Source of the DNA: Acidimicrobiaceae bacterium
Lineage (GTDB): Bacteria; Actinomycetota; Acidimicrobiia; Acidimicrobiales; RAAP-2
NCBI GenBank assembly: GCA_003162395.1
Contig: PMON01000004.1
Coordinates: 24,711-88,710 of the forward strand
Direction: 5' to 3'
Length of the DNA: 64,000 bases
The position numbers and the translations under genes are program-made. The notes beneath the pieces are model-generated. The model saw nothing but the letters and a program-made list of their open reading frames with translations, did no database searches and was not told where the DNA came from. This document shows, in pieces, positions 34,211 to 42,031 of this stretch (positions within the stretch are counted from its first letter, which is position 1; every line of letters begins with the position of its first letter).

Positions 34211-34751
34211 TGTGCTCCTCGGTCGTCGGATCTGTCGTCGGATCGTAGACCCGAAGTTGGGCAATCGCGATGTCGCGGGGAAGCGGCTCTCTCTGGCTCA
34301 TCTGGGCGCTGAGCACACACCTCACTGGAGGCGCACAACAACGCACTTGTGAATTGTCTTCTTGTTGCGTGGTTCGTGGCGGTGTGTGGAGTCAAGGCTG
34401 CGAATTTCTCACTCGTGACGTTGTGCTTGACGAACCGTGGTGACCGAGCGAGGCACGTGTACGGGATTGACCCCGTGCAGTGTCCGCGTCGGCACGCCCG
34501 TTTGTCGCACGGCCTCACGAGGTGCGTCCCCGACGACGGGGTCCTCTCGTGACGACGGCGTGCCCCCCGCCGCGTCATGAGAGGGCCCCCGAGGTCGCAC
34601 CCAGGGCCACCTGTCACCAGTGGCCCACCACCTCTTCTTCGCCGCGCACGTGCGCAGCGAGGCACCTCCAGCACTCGAGGCGCCCCCTCTCGTGCCGGAG
34701 CACGACCTTCACGGTCCGGCAAGTCGCCGTGCCCACAACCAGGGAGGAACG
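34211..34751. other. Intergenic region between SGNH gene 2 and the zinc-ribbon gene
   Basis: No convincing gene is present. The first 135 bp repeat the region upstream of SGNH gene 1. Further on lie a CCCCG-ACGA-CGGGG hairpin, the large hairpin at 34544-34583, a GGGCCAC/GTGGCCC inverted repeat at about 34604-34626, and the 13-bp word CCAGTGGCCCACC (34617-34629) that recurs at 35685-35697 on the other side of the zinc-ribbon gene. AGGGAGGAACG before 34752 is the ribosome binding site. Confidence 0.5.
34544..34583. repeat. Long imperfect hairpin upstream of the zinc-ribbon gene
   Basis: CTCTCGTGACGACGGCG pairs with CGCCGCGTCATGAGAG across a 7-nt loop, with one G-T pair and one bulged A. It could be a terminator, a regulatory structure or part of the element end; the sequence alone does not decide. 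Confidence 0.45.
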
Positions 34752-35594
34752 ATGACCAGCGACACCACCCACGACGTCTCGATGGAGGCGCCACTCACCG
34801 AGTTCGACCTCGCCGCACTCGATGAGCTGCTGCGTGGCGACGCCTTGCGCGCTTCGGGCGAGACGCGGTTCCCCGCGACCAGCGCAGTGCTGGCGAGGAT
34901 CGCAGAACGACTGCCGACGGAGGCTTCTGCCTACGAGCTGCTCGAGCACCTGCGCTGGCGCGGCTCGCCGATGTGCCCGCACTGCGGCGTCGTCGGCGCC
35001 CACGCGTACCTTCGGCCAGCGAACGGGCACAGCCGCACGACCAACCGCGGACGCCAGTCCGAGCGGCGGGTGTGGAAGTGCCGGTCGTGCAAGCGGCAGT
35101 TCTCGGTGATCACCGGGACGGTCATGCACGGCACGCATGTGCCCATCAGGACATGGATCCTCGTCGCCTTCGAGATCGCGTCCACGAATCGCGAGCTCAG
35201 CGACCGTGAGGTCGAACGGCGCTACGGCCTGAGCTCGAAGTCTGCCCACTTCCTGTTGCAGCGGATCCGCGACGACCTCTCACGTCCGTCGGAGGACTCG
35301 TTGTTCGCACGCGTCGTCGCCGGCGACCGCGAGGCCGTGAGCTCCTCGGTGGGCGGCTCCTCGTCCTCCTCGATGGGCATGCGAGGCGCGGGCAACCGTG
35401 GCGCACCGTCGCATGGCTCGTCGATCTCCAACGTCACGCCGATGCCGAACGGCGCGTCCATGCCGAACGGGGCGTCGATGGCGAACTCCAAGGCCCTGCA
35501 CCCCTCCAACGGCGCGCCCGTACGACCCGCGTCGAGCCGTGACGGCCGTCCGACCCTCCCCGATGCACCGCTCGGCATCATCTCGATGTGGTGA
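34752..35594 (+). CDS. IS1595-type zinc-ribbon/HTH protein lacking the transposase catalytic domain
   Basis: The 280-residue protein matches the N-terminal part of IS1595-family transposases. It has a zinc ribbon (LRWRGSPMCPHCGVVGAHAY with CRSCKRQFSV, Cys pairs C-x2-C and C-x2-C), VITGTVMHGTHVPIRTWILV, and the helix-turn-helix LSDREVERRYGLSSKSAHFL with LLQRIRDDL. In IS1595 proteins a DDE domain (VEVDETYxGG) follows. Here it is replaced by a low-complexity Ser/Asn/Gly-rich tail with an 18-bp tandem repeat (MPNGAS twice, 35442-35477). It cannot transpose by itself and may be a domesticated DNA-binding protein. The ATG start has AGGGAGGAACG. A remnant of a second copy lies at 32.8 kb. Confidence 0.75.
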   Translation: MTSDTTHDVSMEAPLTEFDLAALDELLRGDALRASGETRFPATSAVLARIAERLPTEASAYELLEHLRWRGSPMCPHCGVVGAHAYLRPANGHSRTTNRGRQSERRVWKCRSCKRQFSVITGTVMHGTHVPIRTWILVAFEIASTNRELSDREVERRYGLSSKSAHFLLQRIRDDLSRPSEDSLFARVVAGDREAVSSSVGGSSSSSMGMRGAGNRGAPSHGSSISNVTPMPNGASMPNGASMANSKALHPSNGAPVRPASSRDGRPTLPDAPLGIISMW

Positions 35595-35967
35595 CGACTC
35601 GGACATAGCCGCACGCCGACGGCGGCTCGCGCGTCGCCCCCCCTGCGACTCCCGCGCGCGAACCGCCGTCGGTGCTGCTGGGCCCCAGTGGCCCACCGCG
35701 ACCCGTGGCCCTTTGGGGCCACGGGTCGTCGCGTGTGGTCGGCTCTGCTGAGCTCAACCGAGCTCGACGACGCCCGGCCCGAGGGCGGCGGGGCCAAGCT
35801 CGAGGCGTCTCGCACCAGCAGCGCGGAACGGGCGGTCGAATGGCGGCGACCTTCGTCGACAACGATCCGCGCCCGCGGTCACGTGCGGGGTATCCGCGCT
35901 TGGCTGTCGTCCCACTCTGCGGCCATCGCTGGGCGACGCCCAACATGGCGCCGACCTGCGAGGCCGG
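35595..35967. other. Intergenic region downstream of the zinc-ribbon gene
   Basis: No gene is supported. The first 130 bp match the flank of the decayed copy at 33.0-33.14 kb, including the hairpin at 35699-35728. After that the sequence up to the stop of the S8-type gene at 35968 shows no recognisable feature. Confidence 0.5.
35699..35728 (+). terminator. 13-bp perfect hairpin after the zinc-ribbon gene
   Basis: CGACCCGTGGCCC-TTTG-GGGCCACGGGTCG forms a perfect 13-bp stem with a 4-nt loop about 105 bp after the stop codon. No U-tract follows. It is probably a factor-assisted or GC-type terminator, possibly also an element end, since a decayed version ends copy A. Confidence 0.55.
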
Positions 35968-38900
35968 CTACATGACCTTGTAGCTGAACGTCAGTGACGC
36001 GAGCTCGTCGCCGCCCGTGTCCTCGAGTCCGATGAGCTCGTTCGCCTGGAAGACGTCATCGACGTTGATGACGCCGGTGACCGTCGAGCCCACTCGTGCC
36101 GTCGGCTTGATCCTGACCACGATCGTGACGGCGTGCCCCGGCAGGACGAAGACCGGCTTGAAGGTCTTCGTGAGCAAGTTGTCGGCGCTCCAGAGGTCGC
36201 CGGTCGACGGCGTCGCGGTCAGGTCAAAGGCCCTCGTGACCGCGTGGAACGACGCGTTCGCCGTCACCGCCGGCGCGCCCGACGCGGTGTACGGCCCGAT
36301 CTCGCTCGGGTTGAGGTACCACAGGCCAGGTGCAACCTCGCCCGGCGTCGAGAATCGGAGGCTGGCGGCGTCGCCGCTCTGGTGCACCGTGACGCCAGGC
36401 GCGGCGAGGGCTGGTGTGAGGTCAGGGTCCCCCGTGAACGGGCCGGTGTCGAACGTCACCGGCGCGCTCCCCGTCAGGCTCGCGACGACCTCGCTCGTGT
36501 CCGTCGGGACCTCATAGAACGGGAAGCTGCCGCCAGGCGGCAGGGGTAGCGACATGCCCTGGTCGCTCCCGTTCCCGTCTGCGAGCCGGACCGTGGACAG
36601 GTGCGTCAGCCGCGGGTCGAGGAAGAACGCCTCGGGCGACGGACTCGTGTTCCGCACGGTCACTTTGAACGCGTAGGTCCGCAACCGGTGCAGCTTCGTC
36701 CTGGCAGCAGACGGGAGGTTCGACACGACGTCGACGTGGTTGAAACGGACCTGTCCTTGGAAGGGCTCGGCGAGCTCGGAGCCCGACACCGGCTGCAGCC
36801 AGTCGAGCACGAGTGTCCAGGTGCCGGCCTGGGGGGCGTCCTTGTAGACGTTGACGTGCCCCGTCGTGACCAGCGTGCCCACGCGGTCGAGCGTCACGCT
36901 CGACGACGAGGCGACAGCCTGGCCCTCGGGATCGAGGAGGAAGGCCGCGACTCCGTCGTTCTCGTCGGCGAACGACGTGCTGACGTCGAGGTCGCGGAGT
37001 CCCCTCGGGACCTTGAACTCGTAGGTGTTCGTCTGGGCCGGGTTGCCCCGCCCGTTGCCCCCGGTCAGCACCCCGGTGAACCTGCCGCCGTTCGCACCGA
37101 TGCCCACGAGCGTCCGCACCGTCACGGGGATCGTGTTCACCGGCCCGCTCGTCGTGCTCAGGACGATCGACTGCGCGGTGTCGCCCGAGATGCTCGACGC
37201 GCCCGGCGTGAAGGTCGACGTCGAGGTGTGCCCGGCGGGGATCGACAACATCGAAGGCGAGATCTTGCCGGCAGGCGCGAACTCGGACTCGGAGGCAGCC
37301 CACTGGATGGTGCCGCTCGTGCCCGTGCCACTCGCCCCGTTCTGCACCGTGAAGAAGACGGCGGTCCAGGCTCCGGCGGTCGGGTTCGCGACCTGGATGT
37401 TGGCGTAATCAGCGAGTCCTTGCGGTAAGGAGTAGCCCGCGTAGGCGCCCGTCGGGTCGAACAGCGCCACGTGCAGCAGCGAGCTCTGGCCGGTGTAGGG
37501 GTAGTCGGCCGAGAAGTTGAGCCGAGACGGGCCCGTCGTCGTCGGCACCGTGAAGGCCTCTTCTTGGTAGACCTCGGTGACGCCGCTCCAGATCGCGAAC
37601 GTGTTCGCCGTCGACGGCCCGCACGAGCTCGTCGTGGCCGAGGGGTTCAAGCAGAACGATCCCGACTGCGTCGCGACGTGCTTCGTCAGCGCCCTCGTGG
37701 AGAGCTGCACGTCGACTGCGGCGTTGCCGGTGTTGGTTACGTGGATCGTCCGAGATGCGCTGACGCCCGGGTTCTGGGTGAGGTCGATCTGGCTCGGACC
37801 GATGAGCAGCCCGCCCTGGGGCGTGCCCGACGTGCCCGTGATCGACGCGGCCTCCTTGACGGCGGCCAGCACGTTGAGCAGCCCGGCGCCCTGCTGTTCT
37901 GCCGGCGCGCTGACGTCGACCGCGGTGCTCACGAGGATCTGCTTCACGAGCGCCGGGGTCGGGTCGGTGCCCCCGTGCGTCGTGGCGTAGGCCTGGATCA
38001 CGTCGGCGGCAGCGCCGGAGGTGAGCGGAGCCGACTCGCTCGTCCCGCCCGACAGCTGGATCGACGAGGCCGCGGGCGTGGACTGGTCGTTCGTGCACTC
38101 CGTGAACAGCGCGACGTTCGCGTCGCACAGGGTCCAGTTGAGGTCGCCCGGGGCCACGAGGTCGACCGTCGTCGCGCCGCTCTGTGCGAACCCGCCGGAG
38201 GACAGGCCCGAGATGTTGTTGTCGAGCCAGGTCCCGCTCCCTGCGGTGGGCGTCGTGGCGTTGCTGCCGCCGTAGGTGTCCTGCAGGTAGCCGCGGAACG
38301 TCGTCGAGGCGCCCACACTGATCAGGTTGGGGTCCGTCGCAGGTGAGCCCAGCGTGCTGGTGATGCCGGCGTCACCTGAGCTCACGACCACCGTGACGCC
38401 TGCGGCAACTGCGTCGTCGTCGGCGATGCGCGTCGCGTCAAGGGCGGTGTCGGGGAAGTTGTTCGACCCGAACGACTCGTTGAGGACCTTGACACCGTGA
38501 CCGACGGCGTAGTCGATCGCCTGGACGAAGTTGGACTCCGTCGTGGCGTGGTCGGTTGAGAAGACGTCGAGGCCGAGGACGCTGGCGCCAGGCGCGGCGC
38601 CCGTGATCCTGATGTCGCACGGCGAGGACAAGGGGTGCGACGCGTTCACGTAGGTGTCCAGGTTGTACGTCATGTTGCCTTGCGCCCCGATCGACCCGGA
38701 GTCGAGGAACGCCTCGCCGCCCCCGGTCGGCGTGCCCGACGGGTCGCCCGTGAAGTTCTCCTGGGTCAGCATCGCCGACCCTGTCGGCGAGCCCGCGGAC
38801 GCGTAGAGGGCATTGCGCTGGAAGTCGAGGTTCGCGGGGTCGACGCCGTCGGCGATGTAGGCGACCGTCACCCCGGCCCCGTCGTCGCCAATGGCAGCCG

Positions 38901-39480
38901 CGGCTGGGGCGTTGATGGTGTTGATCGCCTCTGGGTCGGCCTCGGGAGACGCGGCGGTGCCGCAGATGGACGGCGGCACCGCAGGGACCTTCGGGATGGC
39001 GCCTGCTCGCGCGGTCGGCGTCACGCCGGCGGCTGCCCGCGGCAGGGTGTTCGTCGCGAGCTGCGGCATCGGATAGGGGATGGCCGCGTCGGGGACGACG
39101 AGACGGACCGGCGGCAGCGAGCCCAGCGCGGTTCGCTGTGCCGCGGTCACGTCCGCGACGACGTACGGGATCGACCTCCCCGACGTGACCTCGGCGGCGC
39201 CGGTGGACCGCAGCATCGAGACGAGCGGGGACTCTTCGCGCTGGAGGTCCGTCGCGCGAGTCCGTGAGCGCGCGCCAAGGCCCGACGCGTCGTCACGGAG
39301 CAGGACGATCACCCTGCTCATCGGGCCACTCGTCCTCGGCAGGGCGACGGCGCTGCTGCGACCCGCGCTCGCGGCGATCGGAGCGACGGCGCCTGCGGCG
39401 AGTGTCGGTATGGCGATGGCGAGCCCCACGCCTAGCACGAGTCCCTTGGCAATGATCGAACGCAGTCGGGTCCTTCGCAT
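35968..39480 (-). CDS. Large exported S8-like (subtilase-fold) protein, His motif not found
   Basis: The 1170-residue protein has a signal peptide (LRSIIAKGLVLGVGLAIAIP, then TLAAGA), a propeptide-like region, and a subtilase-fold domain at about 200-520: TVAYIADGVD with D211, GAAPGASVLGLDVF, VKVLNESFGS with the oxyanion Asn, and GGTSESAPLTSG with S481. The usual HGTxVA block before GAAPGA is replaced by GSIGAQGNMTYNL, so the catalytic His seems missing. A long C-terminal region contains beta-sandwich repeats (VSASRTIHVTNTGNAAVDVQ) suited to the cell surface. It may be an atypical peptidase subgroup or a non-catalytic binding protein. The ATG start has GGAGGATC upstream. Confidence 0.8.
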   Translation of the reverse strand: MRRTRLRSIIAKGLVLGVGLAIAIPTLAAGAVAPIAASAGRSSAVALPRTSGPMSRVIVLLRDDASGLGARSRTRATDLQREESPLVSMLRSTGAAEVTSGRSIPYVVADVTAAQRTALGSLPPVRLVVPDAAIPYPMPQLATNTLPRAAAGVTPTARAGAIPKVPAVPPSICGTAASPEADPEAINTINAPAAAAIGDDGAGVTVAYIADGVDPANLDFQRNALYASAGSPTGSAMLTQENFTGDPSGTPTGGGEAFLDSGSIGAQGNMTYNLDTYVNASHPLSSPCDIRITGAAPGASVLGLDVFSTDHATTESNFVQAIDYAVGHGVKVLNESFGSNNFPDTALDATRIADDDAVAAGVTVVVSSGDAGITSTLGSPATDPNLISVGASTTFRGYLQDTYGGSNATTPTAGSGTWLDNNISGLSSGGFAQSGATTVDLVAPGDLNWTLCDANVALFTECTNDQSTPAASSIQLSGGTSESAPLTSGAAADVIQAYATTHGGTDPTPALVKQILVSTAVDVSAPAEQQGAGLLNVLAAVKEAASITGTSGTPQGGLLIGPSQIDLTQNPGVSASRTIHVTNTGNAAVDVQLSTRALTKHVATQSGSFCLNPSATTSSCGPSTANTFAIWSGVTEVYQEEAFTVPTTTGPSRLNFSADYPYTGQSSLLHVALFDPTGAYAGYSLPQGLADYANIQVANPTAGAWTAVFFTVQNGASGTGTSGTIQWAASESEFAPAGKISPSMLSIPAGHTSTSTFTPGASSISGDTAQSIVLSTTSGPVNTIPVTVRTLVGIGANGGRFTGVLTGGNGRGNPAQTNTYEFKVPRGLRDLDVSTSFADENDGVAAFLLDPEGQAVASSSSVTLDRVGTLVTTGHVNVYKDAPQAGTWTLVLDWLQPVSGSELAEPFQGQVRFNHVDVVSNLPSAARTKLHRLRTYAFKVTVRNTSPSPEAFFLDPRLTHLSTVRLADGNGSDQGMSLPLPPGGSFPFYEVPTDTSEVVASLTGSAPVTFDTGPFTGDPDLTPALAAPGVTVHQSGDAASLRFSTPGEVAPGLWYLNPSEIGPYTASGAPAVTANASFHAVTRAFDLTATPSTGDLWSADNLLTKTFKPVFVLPGHAVTIVVRIKPTARVGSTVTGVINVDDVFQANELIGLEDTGGDELASLTFSYKVM

Positions 39481-39649
39481 GCAAGATCCTCCGAGGCTGG
39501 TGACGTCTCGTCGAGTCACGTTGGTCAGCCAAAACATTGGCACGGCACCGACCAGCGACGTGACATACGCGTCCTTCGACCCGTCCCGGCCATGGTGAAG
39601 ACGTGCCCGAGCGGTCCCGACTGCCCGGATGTCCGACAACCATCGGCGA

Positions 39650-39671
39650 TCGGGTCGTGGTGACGACCCGA
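39650..39671 (-). terminator. Hairpin after the 161-residue hypothetical gene
   Basis: TCGGGTCGT-GGTG-ACGACCCGA is a perfect 9-bp stem with a 4-nt loop, 10 bp downstream of the stop at 39682 on the minus strand. It probably separates that gene from the S8-like gene. Confidence 0.6.
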
Positions 39672-39681
39672 GTCGTTCAGC

Positions 39682-40167
39682 TCAGTCGAGCTCCGCCAGA
39701 ATCTCGCCGATGATCTTCGTCGTCTCGTGGGCTGACATGGGCTCGCCGCCCTCTGCCTCGGCGACCTCGGATGAGAAGTCTTCAACCGAGTGCACACCAC
39801 CAATGAGGACATGGCGCAGGGCCTCGCCGCTCGCCGTCGGGTCGTCGATCGACTCCATTGCCTCGGTGACGGAGTGGTCCGGGGACGTCGCCACCTCATG
39901 GACGAGGGTCATCGCTTCTTGTCGGCCGCTCGCCGTCGAGACGACCGGCGCGCGCTCCGGGTTCTGCTGGAAGTCCCACTCGGCGAGGGCTTCGTCGTAC
40001 CCACCCTCGCCCGGATGCAGCACCCGGGTCCCCGGTGCAGCGTCTGGCTGGGTCGCGCCGGGCTCGGCGGTGACCGACGGCTGTCCGTCGCCGTCCTCGG
40101 TTGGGTGCGTGCGCACGTGCTTCACCGGCACCACGAGCGTGCCGTCGTCGTTTCGAACGATCTCCAT
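39682..40167 (-). CDS. Acidic hypothetical protein, 161 residues
   Basis: I do not recognise the family. The protein is strongly acidic and soluble, starting MEIVRNDDGTLVVPVKHVRT. An Asp/Pro/Thr-rich segment follows, then helices GGYDEALAEWDFQQNPERAP and EAMTLVHEVATSPDHSV, and a C-terminal HETTKIIGEILAELD. The ATG is preceded by GGGAGGCTTCGCC. No cysteines, signal peptide or membrane segment are present. Its own terminator and ribosome binding site support a monocistronic real gene. Confidence 0.65.
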   Translation of the reverse strand: MEIVRNDDGTLVVPVKHVRTHPTEDGDGQPSVTAEPGATQPDAAPGTRVLHPGEGGYDEALAEWDFQQNPERAPVVSTASGRQEAMTLVHEVATSPDHSVTEAMESIDDPTASGEALRHVLIGGVHSVEDFSSEVAEAEGGEPMSAHETTKIIGEILAELD

Positions 40168-40534
40168 GGCGAAGCCTCCCTGGGCCCACGGCGCCAACGT
40201 GCGCTCGCTGCCAACTCATGTCTAATGACTTGCTGCCCTCGCTCTGCGTCTGGCAGTCGCCCCTCGCTTCGTGGCGGCGCGCACAAGATTCTCAATAGGA
40301 GCTCTCATCAGGCCTCATGAAGTTGACGACGCGATCGGAATCGCGGTGCAACTCGAGCGCGGCAGCCCCGAACAGCGTTGATGCGCGACAAAACAGTCGA
40401 GGCGTCCAGTGTCGCCGTGCACGCCCGTCGCGTCGGTTCGCATCCACGCCAACGTGGTACGAGCGTCCAACGAGCACGTGTCCGACCGCCATCGACAAGG
40501 TGCGGGCGAACACGCGGGGTTAGGGTCTTGTCCC
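40168..40534. other. Intergenic region upstream of tldD
   Basis: The region holds the leaderless-type element of tldD at its right end and the divergent upstream region of the acidic hypothetical gene at its left. A 73-residue minus-strand frame (40292-40513) exists but has no ribosome binding site or recognisable domain, so I do not call it. Confidence 0.45.
40521..40526 (+). promoter_or_regulatory. Putative leaderless -10 element of tldD
   Basis: TAGGGT lies 8 nt before the GTG start at 40535, with no Shine-Dalgarno between. It is identical to the element of the HNH gene. Confidence 0.5.
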
Positions 40535-42031
40535 GTGGCCAAGCACGTGCCGTCGTCGGACGTCGACGCCGTGATGGCGGCGGCACTCGATGCAGCACGA
40601 CAGCTCGGCGTGAGCGACGCGAGCGTCCGTGTCGAGACGATTCGGGCCCAGGTCGTGGCGCTCCGCGATGGCGCCCTCGAGACGTCGAGCGACGACACCG
40701 AAGACGGCGTGGGGCTCCGCGTCGTCCACGACGGGTCGATCGGCTTCGCGGCGACCGCCGACGTCTCGGTTGACGCGGCGGCGCGGCTCGCGCACCAGGC
40801 CGTCGGTGCGGCCAAGGTCGTCGCCGCCGTGCGACGGCGCCCGCTCGAGCTCGCTGCCGAGCCGGGGCACGGCACGGTCTCGTGGTCGTCGAGCTACCGC
40901 ACCGACCCGACAGCCGTTCCGATGGCCGAGAAGGTCGCCCGGCTCGCCGAGTGGAGCCGCCGACTTCTCGGCCAAAAGGGCATCGACCACGTGACCGCGC
41001 ACGTGCGTGCGGTCTCGGAGTCCAAGCACTACGCCGATCTCCAAGGGACCGTGGCGACACAGCGCAGGGTGCGCGTGCACCCGTCGGTCGAGGCGGTGGC
41101 GCTCGATCCACAGGGCGGGTTCGAGGCGATGCGCACGTGCGCGCCGCCGGTTGGGCGTGGGTGGGAGTACCTGGACGGCGAGGGGTGGGACTGGGACACC
41201 GAGCTGGACGAGCTGCCGGAGCTGCTCGCCGAGAAGCTCGCGTCGCCGTCCGTCGACGCGGGCCGATACGACCTGGTGATCGACCCGACCAACCTGTGGC
41301 TCACGATCCACGAGTCGATCGGCCACGCCACCGAACTCGACCGCGCCCTCGGCTACGAGGCCGCGTACGCGGGTACCTCCTTTGCGACGCCCGACAAGCT
41401 CGGCACGCTGCGCTACGGCTCGCCGATCATGCACGTCACTGGTGACCGCACCGCCGAGCACGGCCTCGCCTCGGTCGCGATCGACGACGAAGGCGTCGCG
41501 GCGCAGTCCTTCGACCTCGTGAAGGATGGCCTGCTCGTCGGCTACCAGCTCGACCGAGCGACGGCGTCGGCCGCGGGGTACGACCGCTCGAACGGCTGCG
41601 CGTTCGCCGACTCGCCGCTGCACGTCCCGATCCAGCGGATGGCGAACGTGTCCCTCCAGCCCGCGCCGTCGGAGGGGCCGACGACCGCGGAGCTCATCGC
41701 CGGCGTCGAGCGCGGCATCTTCGTCGTCGGGGACAAGAGCTGGTCGATCGACATGCAGCGGTACAACTTCCAGTTCACCGGCCAACGGTTCTTCCGCATC
41801 ACCGCGGGACGCCTGGACGGCCAGCTCCGTGACGTCGCGTACCAGGGCACGACGACCGAGTTCTGGGGCTCGATGGAGGCGGTCGGCGGGCGCTCCACCT
41901 ACCTGCTCGCCGGCGCGTTCAACTGCGGGAAGGGCCAGCCAGGACAGGTCGCCCCGGTCAGCCACGGCGCCCCTTCGGCACTCGTTCGCAACGTCAACGT
42001 GCTGAACGCACGGGCTGAGGGGGGTCGATGA
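40535..42031 (+). CDS. tldD: Metalloprotease TldD
   Basis: The 498-residue product carries the TldD zinc motif HESIGHATELD (HExxxH: H259, E260, H264) and the flanking conserved blocks LVIDPTNLWLTI, DRSNGCAFADSPLHVPIQRM and FVVGDKSWSIDMQRYNFQFT. With TldE (PmbA) it forms a heterodimeric peptidase that clips peptides such as microcin B17, CcdA and RiPP leaders in known systems. No RiPP precursor is apparent nearby, so a general role is likely. The GTG start follows a TAGGGT element without ribosome binding site. The stop overlaps the tldE start as ATGA. Confidence 0.95.
   Translation: MAKHVPSSDVDAVMAAALDAARQLGVSDASVRVETIRAQVVALRDGALETSSDDTEDGVGLRVVHDGSIGFAATADVSVDAAARLAHQAVGAAKVVAAVRRRPLELAAEPGHGTVSWSSSYRTDPTAVPMAEKVARLAEWSRRLLGQKGIDHVTAHVRAVSESKHYADLQGTVATQRRVRVHPSVEAVALDPQGGFEAMRTCAPPVGRGWEYLDGEGWDWDTELDELPELLAEKLASPSVDAGRYDLVIDPTNLWLTIHESIGHATELDRALGYEAAYAGTSFATPDKLGTLRYGSPIMHVTGDRTAEHGLASVAIDDEGVAAQSFDLVKDGLLVGYQLDRATASAAGYDRSNGCAFADSPLHVPIQRMANVSLQPAPSEGPTTAELIAGVERGIFVVGDKSWSIDMQRYNFQFTGQRFFRITAGRLDGQLRDVAYQGTTTEFWGSMEAVGGRSTYLLAGAFNCGKGQPGQVAPVSHGAPSALVRNVNVLNARAEGGR

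Larger units (their letters stand above)
33162..35728. repeat. Tandem duplication, copy B
   Basis: Copy B begins with the same CAGCTGCACCC block from the UbiA-like gene end, here non-coding. It contains SGNH gene 2, the shared upstream stretch (to about 34345), the intact zinc-ribbon gene and its terminator-like hairpin. The junction between the copies (around 33138-33162) lies where GTCGTCGCG of the hairpin flank meets GTCGCGCT of the UbiA tail, a short homology that could have seeded the duplication. Confidence 0.75.

Noticed and set aside
35442-35486. CRISPR-like tandem repeat
   Set aside because: The 18-bp units are contiguous, in frame and encode the MPNGAS repeat of the zinc-ribbon protein; there are no spacers.
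34617-35697. 13-bp direct repeat as an IS1595 target-site duplication
   Set aside because: IS1595 elements make 8-bp duplications and no terminal inverted repeats were found abutting the 13-bp words.
40292-40513. 73-codon minus-strand frame upstream of tldD
   Set aside because: No ribosome binding site, no similarity that I can see, and it overlaps the likely promoter region.
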